From NCBI GenBank assembly GCA_030849965.1, contig JAVDKL010000004.1, positions 372,001-436,000 on the forward strand: a stretch of DNA of 64,000 nucleotides, given 5' to 3'. The notes beneath the pieces were generated by a model. It was not told where the DNA came from and ran no database searches. It saw only the letters and a program-made list of their open reading frames with translations. Positions 1-8,610 of the stretch are shown here, piece after piece. The position numbers and the translations under genes were made by a program. The stretch comes from Schauerella fraxinea. Lineage in GTDB: Bacteria > Pseudomonadota > Gammaproteobacteria > Burkholderiales > Burkholderiaceae_B. Each line of letters starts with the position of its first letter. Position 1 is the stretch's first letter.

Positions 1-333
1 ACGATCTTTGCCGACGTGACGCCTGAAATGACCATCGCCCAGGAAGAAATATTCGGGCCTGTGGTTGCGATCATGGCCTATGAAGATGAGGAGGATGCGA
101 TCCGGATTGCCAATGACAGCCGGTATGGCCTGAGCGGCTCGGTGTTTTCCTCCGATGTGGACAGAGCTTTGCGGGTCGCGCGCCGCATCCGCACCGGAAA
201 CCTGACGATCAATGGCAATGTCGTGGACCCGACCATGCCCATTGGCGGATTCAAGGAGTCCGGCTGGGGCCGCGAGGGAGGCATCGAGGGAATGAACGGC
301 TACCTTGAGGCCAAGACCATCAGCTTCGCCTGA
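1..333 (+). CDS. Aldehyde dehydrogenase, C-terminal part (5' end outside window)
   Basis: The reading frame is open from base 1 and ends at a TGA at 331-333, so only the last 110 residues are visible. They carry the C-terminal signature of NAD(P)-dependent aldehyde dehydrogenases: the EEIFGPV block near the start, the 'ANDSRYGLSGSVFS' stretch, and the 'GGFKESGWGREGG' segment before the oligomerisation tail. The family oxidises an aldehyde to a carboxylate through a catalytic Cys that lies upstream of this window. Substrate cannot be judged from the tail. It is the last intact core gene before the defence island. Confidence 0.93.
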   Translation, partial: TIFADVTPEMTIAQEEIFGPVVAIMAYEDEEDAIRIANDSRYGLSGSVFSSDVDRALRVARRIRTGNLTINGNVVDPTMPIGGFKESGWGREGGIEGMNGYLEAKTISFA

Positions 334-373
334 GTTCTTGGAACGCTTGGAACGCATTGCAGAACTAACCAAT

Positions 374-517
374 TTACTGCGGGGAACGGTTGTCGAAGCT
401 ACCTCCATACGGATCGGTGCGCTGATTGGAGTGGGCCGAGAAGAAGCTCTGCGCCAGGTAGCCGTGGGCGAAGTGCAGTTCCAGCCACTCGAAGCCAGCA
501 CCGCGCGCGCGGCTGAA
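374..517 (-). pseudogene. Remnant of an Old Yellow Enzyme-family NADH:flavin oxidoreductase
   Basis: Read on the minus strand, 517 down to the stop at 374-376 gives about 47 residues containing '[20 protein letters not shown]' followed by '[18 protein letters not shown]'. This matches the core of the YqjM/OYE TIM barrel (AGFDxVExHxAHGYLxxxFLSPxxNxRTDxYGGSxENR). Everything N-terminal and C-terminal of this patch is missing, so it is a decayed fragment and not a gene. It sits between the aldehyde dehydrogenase and the first defence gene and probably marks the scar of island insertion. The family identity is clear from the motif; the insertion-scar reading is inference. Confidence 0.75.
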
Positions 518-636
518 CCGCCCCGATTATCCTGGAGAAAGTTAAGACAGGAAGCTCAGGCTGCCAGATTATTTTTTGAGCCCGAATCTGAATTACGCGT
601 GCTGCCGAATAAGCAGGGCGAGTCGCTTGGTGAGGA

Positions 637-2520
637 TTATATTGCTATCTCCGGTACCCCAGCTTCTGTTAGAAGCTGGAACAACTCAGCCACGCGTTGC
701 CTCCGGCCTCGCTCACGACAGAATGCAAAGATCGCGCGTTGCTTTGCGCGGGAGAGCGCGACGAAGAATGTTGCGAGACCCTCTGGGTTTCCGGGCCTGT
801 GCGCCCACCATGCCTGATCGTCGAGACCAACAAAGACAATCGTGTCGTACTCAAGCCCCTTGCTTTTGTGGACCGTCATCAATGGAATCTGGCCCAGGCC
901 TTCGAATACGTCGAGCGTACCAGTCCATGTCGGCGCTCCGTTCGCTGAGGCGGCGACGTGCAGTTTGAAGGCTTCCGCCATGATGGATAGAAGGTCACCG
1001 GTCGAATATTCGACATATGTCCGCGCGATGGCAGCCAGGTCTAAGAATGCATAAACGCGGTCGGCGAATGCTTGCGCAGAGGCTGCAGACGGTGGCAAGT
1101 TGGCCATGTCGGCGCGCAGTGTCGCGATGAAGGTCGTGAGTTCGTCCTCAGTGCGAGCCTCGCCGCCATTGTCGCCGTCTGCAATGGCGCGGATTTCGAG
1201 CAGAGCTGTTGAGGCGAGCTGCCACGAATCCGCGGCACGCCGCGTCGAGCCCAAGCGAAGGAACGCCACAACAATCTTCGCAAATGTGTCGGTCAGAAGA
1301 TCCTGCAACGTCGTGCGACCGAGCGCGTGACTCTCGTTGCGGAGGCGCAAGCCTGCTCTCGCGAGTGGTTCGGCGAGATCGGCCTCGTAGTCGTCGGACT
1401 TTTGCTTAACAAGAATGGCGTAATCCCGAGGCGCGCGACCGCGAGCGGCCATATCGTTCGCGAGCCACTGGGCGAGGTATTCGGCCTCGCGGGCCTTGCT
1501 GGGACTGTTCCAGACTTGGGCTACGTCTCCAGCGACTTGCCGCGCGGCTTGGGCGACGGTGGCAGCAGCATTCGGGTCTAAGGCCCGGGCGACTACGTGC
1601 TGAATGCGCACGAGATCGGGCGAGGATCTGAAATTGAAGAGGACGGGGATACGCACTGCTGCAAAGTCCGCTTCAAAACGCTCAAACGCATCTGCTCGCG
1701 CGCCCGCCCACGTCATGATCCGTTGCTTGTCGTCGCCAACGGCCGTGATCGCGACGTCCGCGCCCTGGAATGCCGATAGCAGGAAGTCATATTGCGCGTA
1801 GGTCGTGTCCTGGAACTCGTCGACGAATACGAAGGGATATGTGAGTTGCAGGGCTCGTTGAATATGGGGACTGGCGCGCAACAATAGCTCGGCGAGCCGA
1901 TTGAGGCTGACGAACGTCATGCGCGAGCAAGGTTGGGCGGCGAGTTGGCTCGCCCACCATCGTTGGATGGTCAATTCGGTTCCAGATTGCGCAGCCGCGC
2001 GCGCGATGGGAAGCCGATATGCCCCCGCGTGGTGCGATTCGAAATCGCTGGCGCTAAGACCGGCGACGTCCGCCTTCCACGGGTTGGGCGCGTTCAGGAG
2101 CGAATCCTGAAGGAAACCTGTCAGTTGGCGGAAGTTCGGAAACGCTATGTCGTAGGGCCGGCTAGGTCGCCAATCGGCTGGTATCGCCGTCAGAAACCGG
2201 TCGACCAGACTTTTCGTGAAAGCGTCGAAGGTCAATGAAGTGAAACGGTGCGAAAGTTCGGGCGGGCAGCGTTTGTGCACCCGCGCGGCCAAGTTACTCG
2301 CGGCGTCGCTCTTGAACGAGATAGCGAGTATGCGGTAGGGCGTAGGGCAGCGCCCCGTCTCGAGCAGAAAAGCAGCACGCTGAGCGAGAAACTCGGTTTT
2401 TCCAGCGCCAGGCCCGGCAACGACACAGGCGGAGCCATGTTGTCGCAATGCCCGCCACGCGTCAGGCTCTAGGTCTTCGATGCCTCTCGGGCGCCAGTCT
2501 TCTGGCCGGACGAGCGCCAT
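637..2520 (-). CDS. gajB: GajB-like UvrD/Rep-family helicase of a Gabija-type defence system
   Basis: A 627-residue superfamily 1A helicase. Visible motifs are Walker A GPGAGKT (36-42), Walker B DEFQD (234-238), motif III 'AVGDDKQRIMTWAGA', motif IV 'NFRSSPDL', motif V 'MTVHKSKGLEYD' and motif VI 'FVALSRAKQR'. The start (2520) lies 2 bp from the stop of the OLD nuclease gene, so the two are co-transcribed and probably translationally coupled. An OLD/TOPRIM nuclease followed by a UvrD-like helicase is the Gabija architecture, in which GajB acts with GajA to restrict phage DNA. At 627 aa it is longer than the commonly described GajB (about 500 aa). A class 2 OLD-helicase pair outside strict Gabija is the alternative. 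Confidence 0.85.
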   Translation of the reverse strand: MALVRPEDWRPRGIEDLEPDAWRALRQHGSACVVAGPGAGKTEFLAQRAAFLLETGRCPTPYRILAISFKSDAASNLAARVHKRCPPELSHRFTSLTFDAFTKSLVDRFLTAIPADWRPSRPYDIAFPNFRQLTGFLQDSLLNAPNPWKADVAGLSASDFESHHAGAYRLPIARAAAQSGTELTIQRWWASQLAAQPCSRMTFVSLNRLAELLLRASPHIQRALQLTYPFVFVDEFQDTTYAQYDFLLSAFQGADVAITAVGDDKQRIMTWAGARADAFERFEADFAAVRIPVLFNFRSSPDLVRIQHVVARALDPNAAATVAQAARQVAGDVAQVWNSPSKAREAEYLAQWLANDMAARGRAPRDYAILVKQKSDDYEADLAEPLARAGLRLRNESHALGRTTLQDLLTDTFAKIVVAFLRLGSTRRAADSWQLASTALLEIRAIADGDNGGEARTEDELTTFIATLRADMANLPPSAASAQAFADRVYAFLDLAAIARTYVEYSTGDLLSIMAEAFKLHVAASANGAPTWTGTLDVFEGLGQIPLMTVHKSKGLEYDTIVFVGLDDQAWWAHRPGNPEGLATFFVALSRAKQRAIFAFCRERGRRQRVAELFQLLTEAGVPEIAI

Positions 2521-2522
2521 GG

Positions 2523-4508
2523 TCAGGCCGCCGGGGGTTGGTGTTGGTTCTGTGGCGGTGGAGGTGGCGGCGCAAGGCGAGCAGAGATCGAGGTCAGAAG
2601 GGCGCGCAATTCTTCCGGAGCACCAGCTGTCAACGCCTGTGAAGTCTGGTCGCTCAATACGCGAACGTGGGTGCTGGGTTTGCCTCGACCAAGGAACAGA
2701 TAACGATACCAGCGCAGCAATTGCTCCTGTTCCGCGCCGTAAAGGTCATGGCGACCTTCCTCGCCAAGAACGGCGGTGCGTGGGTTTCCTCGTTGTGATG
2801 GACCTTGTCGTCCGGGTTCTAGAACTTGATAGGCCGCAGGAAATGCCCGCAGCATCGAGTAATCAAGATCTAGCGGAGTGCAGAAGAATACGTTGTGCTG
2901 GCGAAGCGCGTTTGCCCAGTTCGTTAAACTAGCAAAATCCTCGACTGGATTCCTATCAAACGTCGCGAGGTCGGCAGCCGGACCGGCAGGACTTGGTTGT
3001 GCAAAGATGGCCTGAGGTGCGACGCCAACCGCGAGGAGCTGGGTGCATGCGGTCTTGATGCGTCCCCAGCCGCCGCCGTCACGTCCCCAATCGAGGTCGA
3101 GAAGGGTCGCGTGCGGAATGTCGAGATCGGTCAGAACTCGCCACAGGTGATTGACGTGACGGCCGCCGAGCGGTACTACGGCGACGAACGAGCGGTCAAT
3201 GTCGAGATTCATCGCTTCAGCAAGGCGCGGCAGCACCACCTCCTCTGAGGCGCCTTCGCCTAGGACGGCAAAGCGTGCGAAGTAGAGTTCCGGGTAGGTG
3301 CGGACTGCCTCGCGTATAAACTTTGATGCTTCCTCCTGATCCTGCGGAAGACGGATCGCGCGCACGCGCGCCGTGCGGTCGACTGGGTTTAGGCGGAAAT
3401 GCCTCACTTGAGCGGGATCAACGCGTGCGAGGATGCTTGCCGAGTGACTCGAGATCACCGCCTGCGCGCGTGGACCGGCGGCTAGCTCCTCAATCTGGCG
3501 AACGATGCGCGACAGGTAAAAAGGAGCGAGGTTGTTCTCCGGCTCCTCCACGGCAATGAGCGTAAGGGCAGGGAGGGGAACGCCCCCTGGCTGAAAGCCT
3601 GCGGCGGCGTTTGCAGCGATATTGGCTTCAATATCCAGGGTGGCGGCCGTCATCGCCAGATGGAAGAGCGAACGCTGTCCATCGCTAAGATCATCGAGCG
3701 CTCGCTCGCGGCCTGCTTCGTCGGGACGGAAGACAACCTCGACCTTGCGGATGGCCTCTTCGAAGCGCAGGTCGATCGGACGAAACAGCGGTGTCGTATC
3801 GGTACCCGCTGTGTGAACCTGCTGCCACCGTCGTGTAACCGCGCCCACAACGATATCGATGGCGGGCTCTGCTGCAAATGCGCTATTGAGAGCGCTGCCT
3901 GCGTCGGCGAAGCTTCGCCTTACACCTTGTGACCAGTTGATTGCACGCCAGAGGCGGCCGCGCAGGAAGGACGTGACCTGGGAGGCGCCATCGCGTGATG
4001 CGGGCACATAGATCATTTGGATACGAGCGCGGTCGAGTGCCTTGAGTTCGATGCAGTCGGCTTCAGCGAAGGCGCCAAGGGTACGGATCGCCCAATATTT
4101 TTGCTCTATGGCGCCTTCAAGCGAGCCGTCATCGATCCAGGTAGCTTCGAGGCGGAGCCGACATTTCAGCTGTCCGGCGTCGTCCGCTGCCATCTGCTGA
4201 AAGAATTCCGGGATCGCGCCAGCGTTGGCGTTCGCCTCGTCTAGCTCCGGAAATGCCAGAACCGCCTCAAGAGCGAGTGCGCGTTGGAGAGGTGGCGCAG
4301 GCTCAGCTGCAGGCACATGAAAATCTTGGCGACGAAGGCGTCGCTGCTCGCCAGTGATCCCGAAGAGGCGCTGGAGCGCTTGTAGCGCAGCCGTCTTGCC
4401 GGCACCGTTGACTCCCACGAAAGTCGTAAGACCGCTCGTCAAATCGATTGATGTGCCAGCCGGCCCGAAGCAACGGAAATTCGTTAGAAGAAGCTGTTCA
4501 ATATACAT
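2523..4508 (-). CDS. gajA: GajA-like OLD-family ATPase/TOPRIM nuclease of a Gabija-type system
   Basis: A 661-residue protein with an N-terminal ABC/SMC-type ATPase: Walker A GVNGAGKT (32-39), signature LSDGQ (274-278), Walker B with EEPENN (321-326) and H-loop 'VISSHSASIL'. A C-terminal TOPRIM nuclease follows: 'VLGEGASEE' (415-423), then 'LDLDWGRDGGG' (470-480) supplying the acidic metal ligands. The order fits class 2 OLD nucleases and GajA. A GGGGGA Shine-Dalgarno lies about 10 bp before the ATG. The C-terminus ends in a proline run, then hands over to the helicase gene 2 bp later. In characterised Gabija systems the GajA tetramer nicks DNA and is held inactive by NTPs; whether this one does so is inference. 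Confidence 0.88.
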   Translation of the reverse strand: MYIEQLLLTNFRCFGPAGTSIDLTSGLTTFVGVNGAGKTAALQALQRLFGITGEQRRLRRQDFHVPAAEPAPPLQRALALEAVLAFPELDEANANAGAIPEFFQQMAADDAGQLKCRLRLEATWIDDGSLEGAIEQKYWAIRTLGAFAEADCIELKALDRARIQMIYVPASRDGASQVTSFLRGRLWRAINWSQGVRRSFADAGSALNSAFAAEPAIDIVVGAVTRRWQQVHTAGTDTTPLFRPIDLRFEEAIRKVEVVFRPDEAGRERALDDLSDGQRSLFHLAMTAATLDIEANIAANAAAGFQPGGVPLPALTLIAVEEPENNLAPFYLSRIVRQIEELAAGPRAQAVISSHSASILARVDPAQVRHFRLNPVDRTARVRAIRLPQDQEEASKFIREAVRTYPELYFARFAVLGEGASEEVVLPRLAEAMNLDIDRSFVAVVPLGGRHVNHLWRVLTDLDIPHATLLDLDWGRDGGGWGRIKTACTQLLAVGVAPQAIFAQPSPAGPAADLATFDRNPVEDFASLTNWANALRQHNVFFCTPLDLDYSMLRAFPAAYQVLEPGRQGPSQRGNPRTAVLGEEGRHDLYGAEQEQLLRWYRYLFLGRGKPSTHVRVLSDQTSQALTAGAPEELRALLTSISARLAPPPPPPQNQHQPPAA

Positions 4509-4576
4509 TTTCGTGCGTTCCCCCGAGAGTTGCGCCCGTTGGTTTTCATTCAGCGACGGGGCGCATACGCATCGTC

Positions 4577-4789
4577 TTACGGTACGTTAATCCGCCTATT
4601 TATTTTGGTCTTCCACGCGATCTGCGCGTCTGAGAGATTTCTCTTCCGCATCGTCTGCTTCAGGAACGTGTATTCCTTCTCGCTGTAGAGGTAGCCCATG
4701 CGGTAGGCATGCTCGATGAGGTCATTGTTGGCGTTGGCAGTTAAGTCTCGGCAGCAGTGTCCAGTTGGTCCGCGAGGAGAGGGATGCAT
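4577..4789 (-). CDS. Small hypothetical protein at the ABC-3C/Gabija junction
   Basis: A 70-residue ORF starting with ATG at 4789, seven bases below the stop of the Rad50-like gene and 68 bp above the gajA start, on the same strand. A TTG three bases upstream is also in frame. The first 20 residues look unstructured. The rest is charged and helical ('DLIEHAYRMGYLYSEKEY', then 'FLKQTMRKRNLSDAQIAWK' and 'TKINRRI') and looks like protein rather than noise. I do not recognise the family. It could be a small accessory subunit, or the surviving C-terminus of a larger gene lost when the ABC-3C and Gabija modules were joined. Confidence 0.5.
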   Translation of the reverse strand: MHPSPRGPTGHCCRDLTANANNDLIEHAYRMGYLYSEKEYTFLKQTMRKRNLSDAQIAWKTKINRRINVP

Positions 4790-4795
4790 CAAATT

Positions 4796-6664
4796 TCAAC
4801 CGCTATGGTGGGAAAGAAGTCCGTAGCGTTCGTCGCCGTGCAAACCGGTGAAAACCTCAATGTGAGCGCAGTCGTCGATCACAGCCGGCGGGTCGGAGTT
4901 TTCGATGACTATTACCTGAAGTTTCTCCTCAAGGCCGGCAAGATGCTTATAGAACTTCTCGGCGAGACTTGTTGCTTTCAGCGCTTTCTCGTCGTCTGAC
5001 AGATCGCCGTGTTTAGACTTCAGCGGTTCACGATACGTCAGCAGTGGGGTGTCTAGCACCAGGAAGCCGGGGTGTGGTAAGCCTTTTTCAATGCAATGCA
5101 CAGCGATGGCCACGTTGAAAGCAGCATGTAGCACGGCGCGGACACCTTTGCCGTTGGCGTCCCTGGTCTTCCCGGCAACGGTGATGTCTTTGGCCTCTGT
5201 GTCGAACTGGATCTTGTCTGCATCTGGAAAGCCCCATTCGGTCAGGACCGCTTTGATGGTCTCACCAAACTGGAAGAGCACGGTGGATTCAGGGCCGACG
5301 AGAAGAGGGGCGCGTTCGCTCTTCGTCGAATCCGCTTCGATCTCTGCTCGACGGATGGTCAGCATTTCCCGTCGAAGATGCAGGTCGATCAGCTTGCTTA
5401 GTTCGGAACGCTGGGAGGTGTAATTCTCAAAGCTGCTTCGCAGCGACGCTTCCGTGGGGCGTAAGTCTAGGGCGTACTGATCGAGCTCTTCAATCTGGTC
5501 CTTGAGCGATGAGATGGATGTGGCAAGCTCCAATGCTTCTGCATGCAGCGAATCGATGACATGAGCCAGTTCGTGTTGCTCACGCTCGATCTTGCGCGCT
5601 TCAGCTGCCGCGGCTGTATGCGCCATCAAAATTTCTTCGGCGGCATGGTGATGTTTCTGTGCGCCGGGCGGGGCGCCACAAATCGCGCAATCACGGCTGG
5701 TCATGGCAGCAAGCAGGCTACCGCTCTCCTCAATGGAATGCAGCCGGTCCAAATCGGAGTTGTAGATCGCTTGCAGCTTGGCGAAGCGTTCCAGGGTAAC
5801 GTCGAGTTCTGCCGCATGCGCGGTGAGTTCCTGGCGGCGGTCAACTGCGTTACGCCGGTTGGCCGTGTGGTCATCCAGCTTGGCCTGCACCGCCTGAAGT
5901 TCGGCGGTGGTCATAGCGCCACTGGCCTCCAGTTCCGCGAGTTGGGCGTCCACGTGTGTCCGATCTGCTGGGGCGTCGCCCATTTCCCTGTCGATCTGTG
6001 CCAACATCTCATCGACGAGTTCCAGTTTGGCTGCCTTAGCGGCTACCCGCGCAGGTTTGGCGGGGACAGTTACGACGGCCGCGTCGTCTTGCCCGGTGAG
6101 GAGTAGTTTGAAGAGGTTTTGATCGAGGGTTCGGTCCGTATAGCTGTTTGACACGTAAACCGGGCTGCGTTTTGACATGATGTCGTCCTCCCCAACCACG
6201 GCGAATTTCGCCAGCACGCGGATGGACAGCTGTTCCTTCTCGCCGCTCGCGTTGCGCACGATCCAGCGGTCTTGCAGGCCCAGCGCCTCAAGGATCCAAT
6301 AGGAGACAGAGTTGGTTGCTTTCGCGCTGTGTTTCGCCATCAAGGCCTCGCCCTTTCCGATAGGGCGGGAGATATTGAGACCCGGGAAGAGCTTGAGGTT
6401 TCCACCTTTGGTTGCACGATATAAGGTGAAATCGCCTTGGTCGCCAAGGGTCAAGCCGAGCCAGACGGCGTCGTAGGCCTTGATCTCATCGATCTTTGTA
6501 AGTTTGGAAACCGCGCCGAGCATGAAGAGCACCGCTTCCGATGCGAACGACTTGCCGGTGTTGGATGCACCGTAAACGATGTTCAGACCGTCGGCAAATT
6601 CAAGTTTGGCAGGCTCAACGCTGGGGCCGGTGAAGACTAAGTGGCGCAGCCGGATACCATTCAT
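4796..6664 (-). CDS. ABC-3C system ATPase (Rad50/RecN-like, zinc-hook type)
   Basis: A 622-residue SMC-like ATPase. I start it at ATG 6664, which overlaps the upstream stop as ATGA; the open frame runs 40 codons further but only across the neighbouring gene. Walker A is GASNTGKS (32-39). A long coiled-coil middle is interrupted by CAIC (326-329), a Rad50-like zinc hook. A Walker B-like segment 'FLVLDTPLL' lies near residue 545, with a final domain ending at 4796. Together with the two upstream genes this is the three-component ABC (ABC-3C) layout predicted by comparative genomics as an anti-invader system, in which the ATPase senses or clamps DNA and licenses a nuclease effector. No function beyond that can be read from sequence. 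Confidence 0.82.
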   Translation of the reverse strand: MNGIRLRHLVFTGPSVEPAKLEFADGLNIVYGASNTGKSFASEAVLFMLGAVSKLTKIDEIKAYDAVWLGLTLGDQGDFTLYRATKGGNLKLFPGLNISRPIGKGEALMAKHSAKATNSVSYWILEALGLQDRWIVRNASGEKEQLSIRVLAKFAVVGEDDIMSKRSPVYVSNSYTDRTLDQNLFKLLLTGQDDAAVVTVPAKPARVAAKAAKLELVDEMLAQIDREMGDAPADRTHVDAQLAELEASGAMTTAELQAVQAKLDDHTANRRNAVDRRQELTAHAAELDVTLERFAKLQAIYNSDLDRLHSIEESGSLLAAMTSRDCAICGAPPGAQKHHHAAEEILMAHTAAAAEARKIEREQHELAHVIDSLHAEALELATSISSLKDQIEELDQYALDLRPTEASLRSSFENYTSQRSELSKLIDLHLRREMLTIRRAEIEADSTKSERAPLLVGPESTVLFQFGETIKAVLTEWGFPDADKIQFDTEAKDITVAGKTRDANGKGVRAVLHAAFNVAIAVHCIEKGLPHPGFLVLDTPLLTYREPLKSKHGDLSDDEKALKATSLAEKFYKHLAGLEEKLQVIVIENSDPPAVIDDCAHIEVFTGLHGDERYGLLSHHSG

Positions 6665-7176
6665 GCGCGTGCCCCGGTGAATAGCTGGTCGACTCGAAAG
6701 TCGGCGGTCCATCGCCCGATTCGCTGTTCCATTTTCCGGCGCATCGCTGCGGCCGGCTCGTTGGCAAAGCGGTCTGCCATCCACTGTGCGCGCTCCTTGA
6801 GCGCGACGGAGTACGGTGCCTGTAGCAGGTCGAGGTAGATCGGGGCGTCGTCGCTCGCGCCGAATGTGATGCCGTCTTCATTCTCAAACACGTCAACGAG
6901 ATGCAACTGCTGCATCAGGCGAAGGCTCCTTTCTACCAGTGGCCGCCTTACCACAAGTTCGGCCGCGCGATTGGGCAGATCTGGATGCAGGCTGCTCGGT
7001 GCGTCTGGGTCGTCCAGATCTCCGGTATGTACGACCAAGTGATCGAGCCAGGTCATCTCCAGCAGATCGCAACGCCGCGGATGGAAAGCTTCTAATACGA
7101 CCAGTACGCGGATGCCTGTCTCGAGAGTGCTGTTGAAGGGGGGCGCGCTAGGCGCAGGCTTCTCTATCGGTCCCAT
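6661..7176 (-). CDS. ABC-3C middle component, MC2 type
   Basis: A 171-residue protein. The N-terminal 'FNSTLETGIRVLVVLEAF' segment, the 'LLEMTWLDHLVVHTGD' block and 'SLHPDLPNRAAELVVRR' match the conserved pattern I know for the ABC-3C middle component 2 family, a compact winged-helix-like adaptor between ATPase and effector. It overlaps the upstream effector gene by 13 bp and the downstream ATPase gene by 4 bp (ATGA), so the three are one translationally coupled unit. Family assignment is from remembered sequence pattern and should be confirmed with an HMM search. Confidence 0.75.
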   Translation of the reverse strand: MGPIEKPAPSAPPFNSTLETGIRVLVVLEAFHPRRCDLLEMTWLDHLVVHTGDLDDPDAPSSLHPDLPNRAAELVVRRPLVERSLRLMQQLHLVDVFENEDGITFGASDDAPIYLDLLQAPYSVALKERAQWMADRFANEPAAAMRRKMEQRIGRWTADFRVDQLFTGARA

Positions 7177-8165
7177 GGCATGATCCCTTCATTGGCAAGC
7201 AGGTGGCAGGTGCCTTGCTTGACTTGCGGTCCGGCATGTCGGCCCAGTACGCCAGAAGCTTGCAGTAGGGCGGCTTGCTGCATAACCTTGTTCAGGCGGG
7301 AGAACTTGTTGGCGTGATCGGCTTCGTGAACGTCGATGACGCCGTGGTGGACCTCATCGCGAAAGGTTCGGACGAACTCCTCCGGCGTTGAGTCACGATA
7401 GAAGCGGTCGAACGCCGTGGCGTCGAAAAAGCGAGTACGCTGGATCTTGACGTGTGGCCCCACATCGGGGCAGGCCAGTGCAGCCTCGGGATCTGGATAG
7501 GCTCCCGGTCCCCGCTCTTCATACACCTTCAGTAGTTGGGCGAGGTAGGCCGATTCGCTTGCGTGGATCGTGGCGGGCACGACGCCCCTGGGACTCAGGC
7601 CGGGGTCGGCATCGAACCATTTAACTAGGGCCTGCATGCATGCCGGGTCCTTGGCCAGCAGTCTGGCGTCAAGCCAGCTAACGTTCGCGAAATCGAATGC
7701 TCTGATCTTGGCCTCGATTTCCGGCGTCAGCTTCACTGTCGCATTCTCCACAAGGTCACCCGCGATGTACGTGTCCCAGCGATCGAGGAACGACTGTTTC
7801 AGCCGCTCCGGATGCGCGACGAATTCGCGTACCTTGCGCACGACGCCTAGGGGAGCTACGAAGGTATAGGCTCGCGGTAGCGCGTATGCTCCCGCCGCCG
7901 AGTGCATGAAGATCTTAGCGAGTTCTACAAATAGCGCCTTCTCGGACAGCCGCTTGCTAAGCTGTTTGCACTGAAAGTTGTCCCATGGCCCGTCCATCCG
8001 ACGGTCGGTGACGTAGCCTGAGACATCGCGTCCTAGGTCGCCCGTGCCGCTCCACCTGTCGTGTGAATGGTAGTCCTTGCAACGCTGATGCAACCAGTCG
8101 TCGACGAAATCCTCGAGCTCTGAGGCGGTCAACACAGATATCAATCCCGGGTAGTTCTTATGCAA
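7164..8165 (-). CDS. ABC-3C effector: restriction-endonuclease-like N-terminus with ABC-3C C-terminal domain
   Basis: A 333-residue protein. The N-terminal third has a PD-(D/E)xK nuclease signature: 'GTGDLGRDVSGYV' with D47 as metal ligand, then 'WDNFQCKQL' with the QxK at 65-67. The C-terminal two thirds, ending 'NKFSRLNKVMQQAALLQASG', would be the dedicated ABC-3C partner domain. The start is TTG at 8165, overlapping the preceding leader ORF by 8 bp (leader stop TAA 8158-8160), so expression probably depends on coupling to that leader. The predicted role is DNA degradation upon activation by the Rad50-like partner; target and trigger are unknown. Confidence 0.78.
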   Translation of the reverse strand: MHKNYPGLISVLTASELEDFVDDWLHQRCKDYHSHDRWSGTGDLGRDVSGYVTDRRMDGPWDNFQCKQLSKRLSEKALFVELAKIFMHSAAGAYALPRAYTFVAPLGVVRKVREFVAHPERLKQSFLDRWDTYIAGDLVENATVKLTPEIEAKIRAFDFANVSWLDARLLAKDPACMQALVKWFDADPGLSPRGVVPATIHASESAYLAQLLKVYEERGPGAYPDPEAALACPDVGPHVKIQRTRFFDATAFDRFYRDSTPEEFVRTFRDEVHHGVIDVHEADHANKFSRLNKVMQQAALLQASGVLGRHAGPQVKQGTCHLLANEGIMPWDR

Positions 8166-8469
8166 TGCAACCCCTCCCAGGTTTGATCTTTGCGGGGACG
8201 GCCAGGGTCACATACATAACTCGGATTGGATATCGGGAGCCCGCTGCCAGCGGATCAATCCGCCAACGGCGCGGCTTGAGAAAAGGCGGATCGGAAGTCA
8301 GGACCAACTCGACTTGCTCATGCGTCTGGTCGGTCTCGTTGATCAACCATAGATCCCGGACCAACGGGACTGCATTCTGAAAGTCCGCCAGGTTCAATTT
8401 GGCGATCAGGGTCGCGTCAATCTTCAGTTCGGCAGCGGCGGCCGAACCTTGCGGTTGTGTCTCGTCCAT
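8158..8469 (-). pseudogene. Truncated leader ORF: N-terminus of a larger (DUF4011/DUF3320-helicase-like) gene, fused to the ABC-3C operon
   Basis: A 103-residue ORF with a good Shine-Dalgarno (CAGGGG, 5 bp before ATG 8469). Residues 1-80 ('AELKIDATLIAK', 'VPLVRDLWLINETDQ', 'PRRWRIDPLAAGSRYP') are homologous to the leader at 21083-20850. Their all-beta character resembles the N-terminal region of DUF4011/DUF3320-type superfamily 1 helicases. After 'SRYP' (about 8228) the two leaders diverge completely, so this is a 5' gene stub cut by recombination. It now acts as the first ORF of the ABC-3C operon, its stop overlapping the TTG start of the effector. The helicase assignment is tentative; the truncation is visible directly by comparing the copies. 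Confidence 0.6.
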
Positions 8470-8491
8470 GGAATCCCCTGTGGTGTCCTGA

Positions 8492-8517
8492 CGTAATTCG
8501 CATTACGCCCTGTTACG
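8492..8517. promoter_or_regulatory. CGTAA-type inverted repeat in the leader promoter (copy 1)
   Basis: CGTAAT (8492-8497), a 4-bp spacer, then ATTACG (8502-8507) form a perfect inverted repeat. A third half-site, TTACG, lies at 8513-8517. The array sits 23-48 bp upstream of the minus-strand leader ATG. The second cassette keeps the same layout at 21106-21131. It is a plausible operator or activator site for the defence operon promoter; which protein binds it is unknown. Confidence 0.5.
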
Positions 8518-8610
8518 CCCCTCTAGGATATTAGCGCTAGTTGCCAGACATTTCGGAAAGTAAGAGCCATGGCGGCGAAGTGGATGGTAGGGGGCTGCGG
8601 GTTCCGCTTC

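Noticed and set aside
305-817. Plus-strand ORF of 170 codons after the aldehyde dehydrogenase
   Set aside because: It has no family features and runs over the OYE remnant and the antisense of the helicase C-terminus; better explained as a chance frame in GC-rich DNA.
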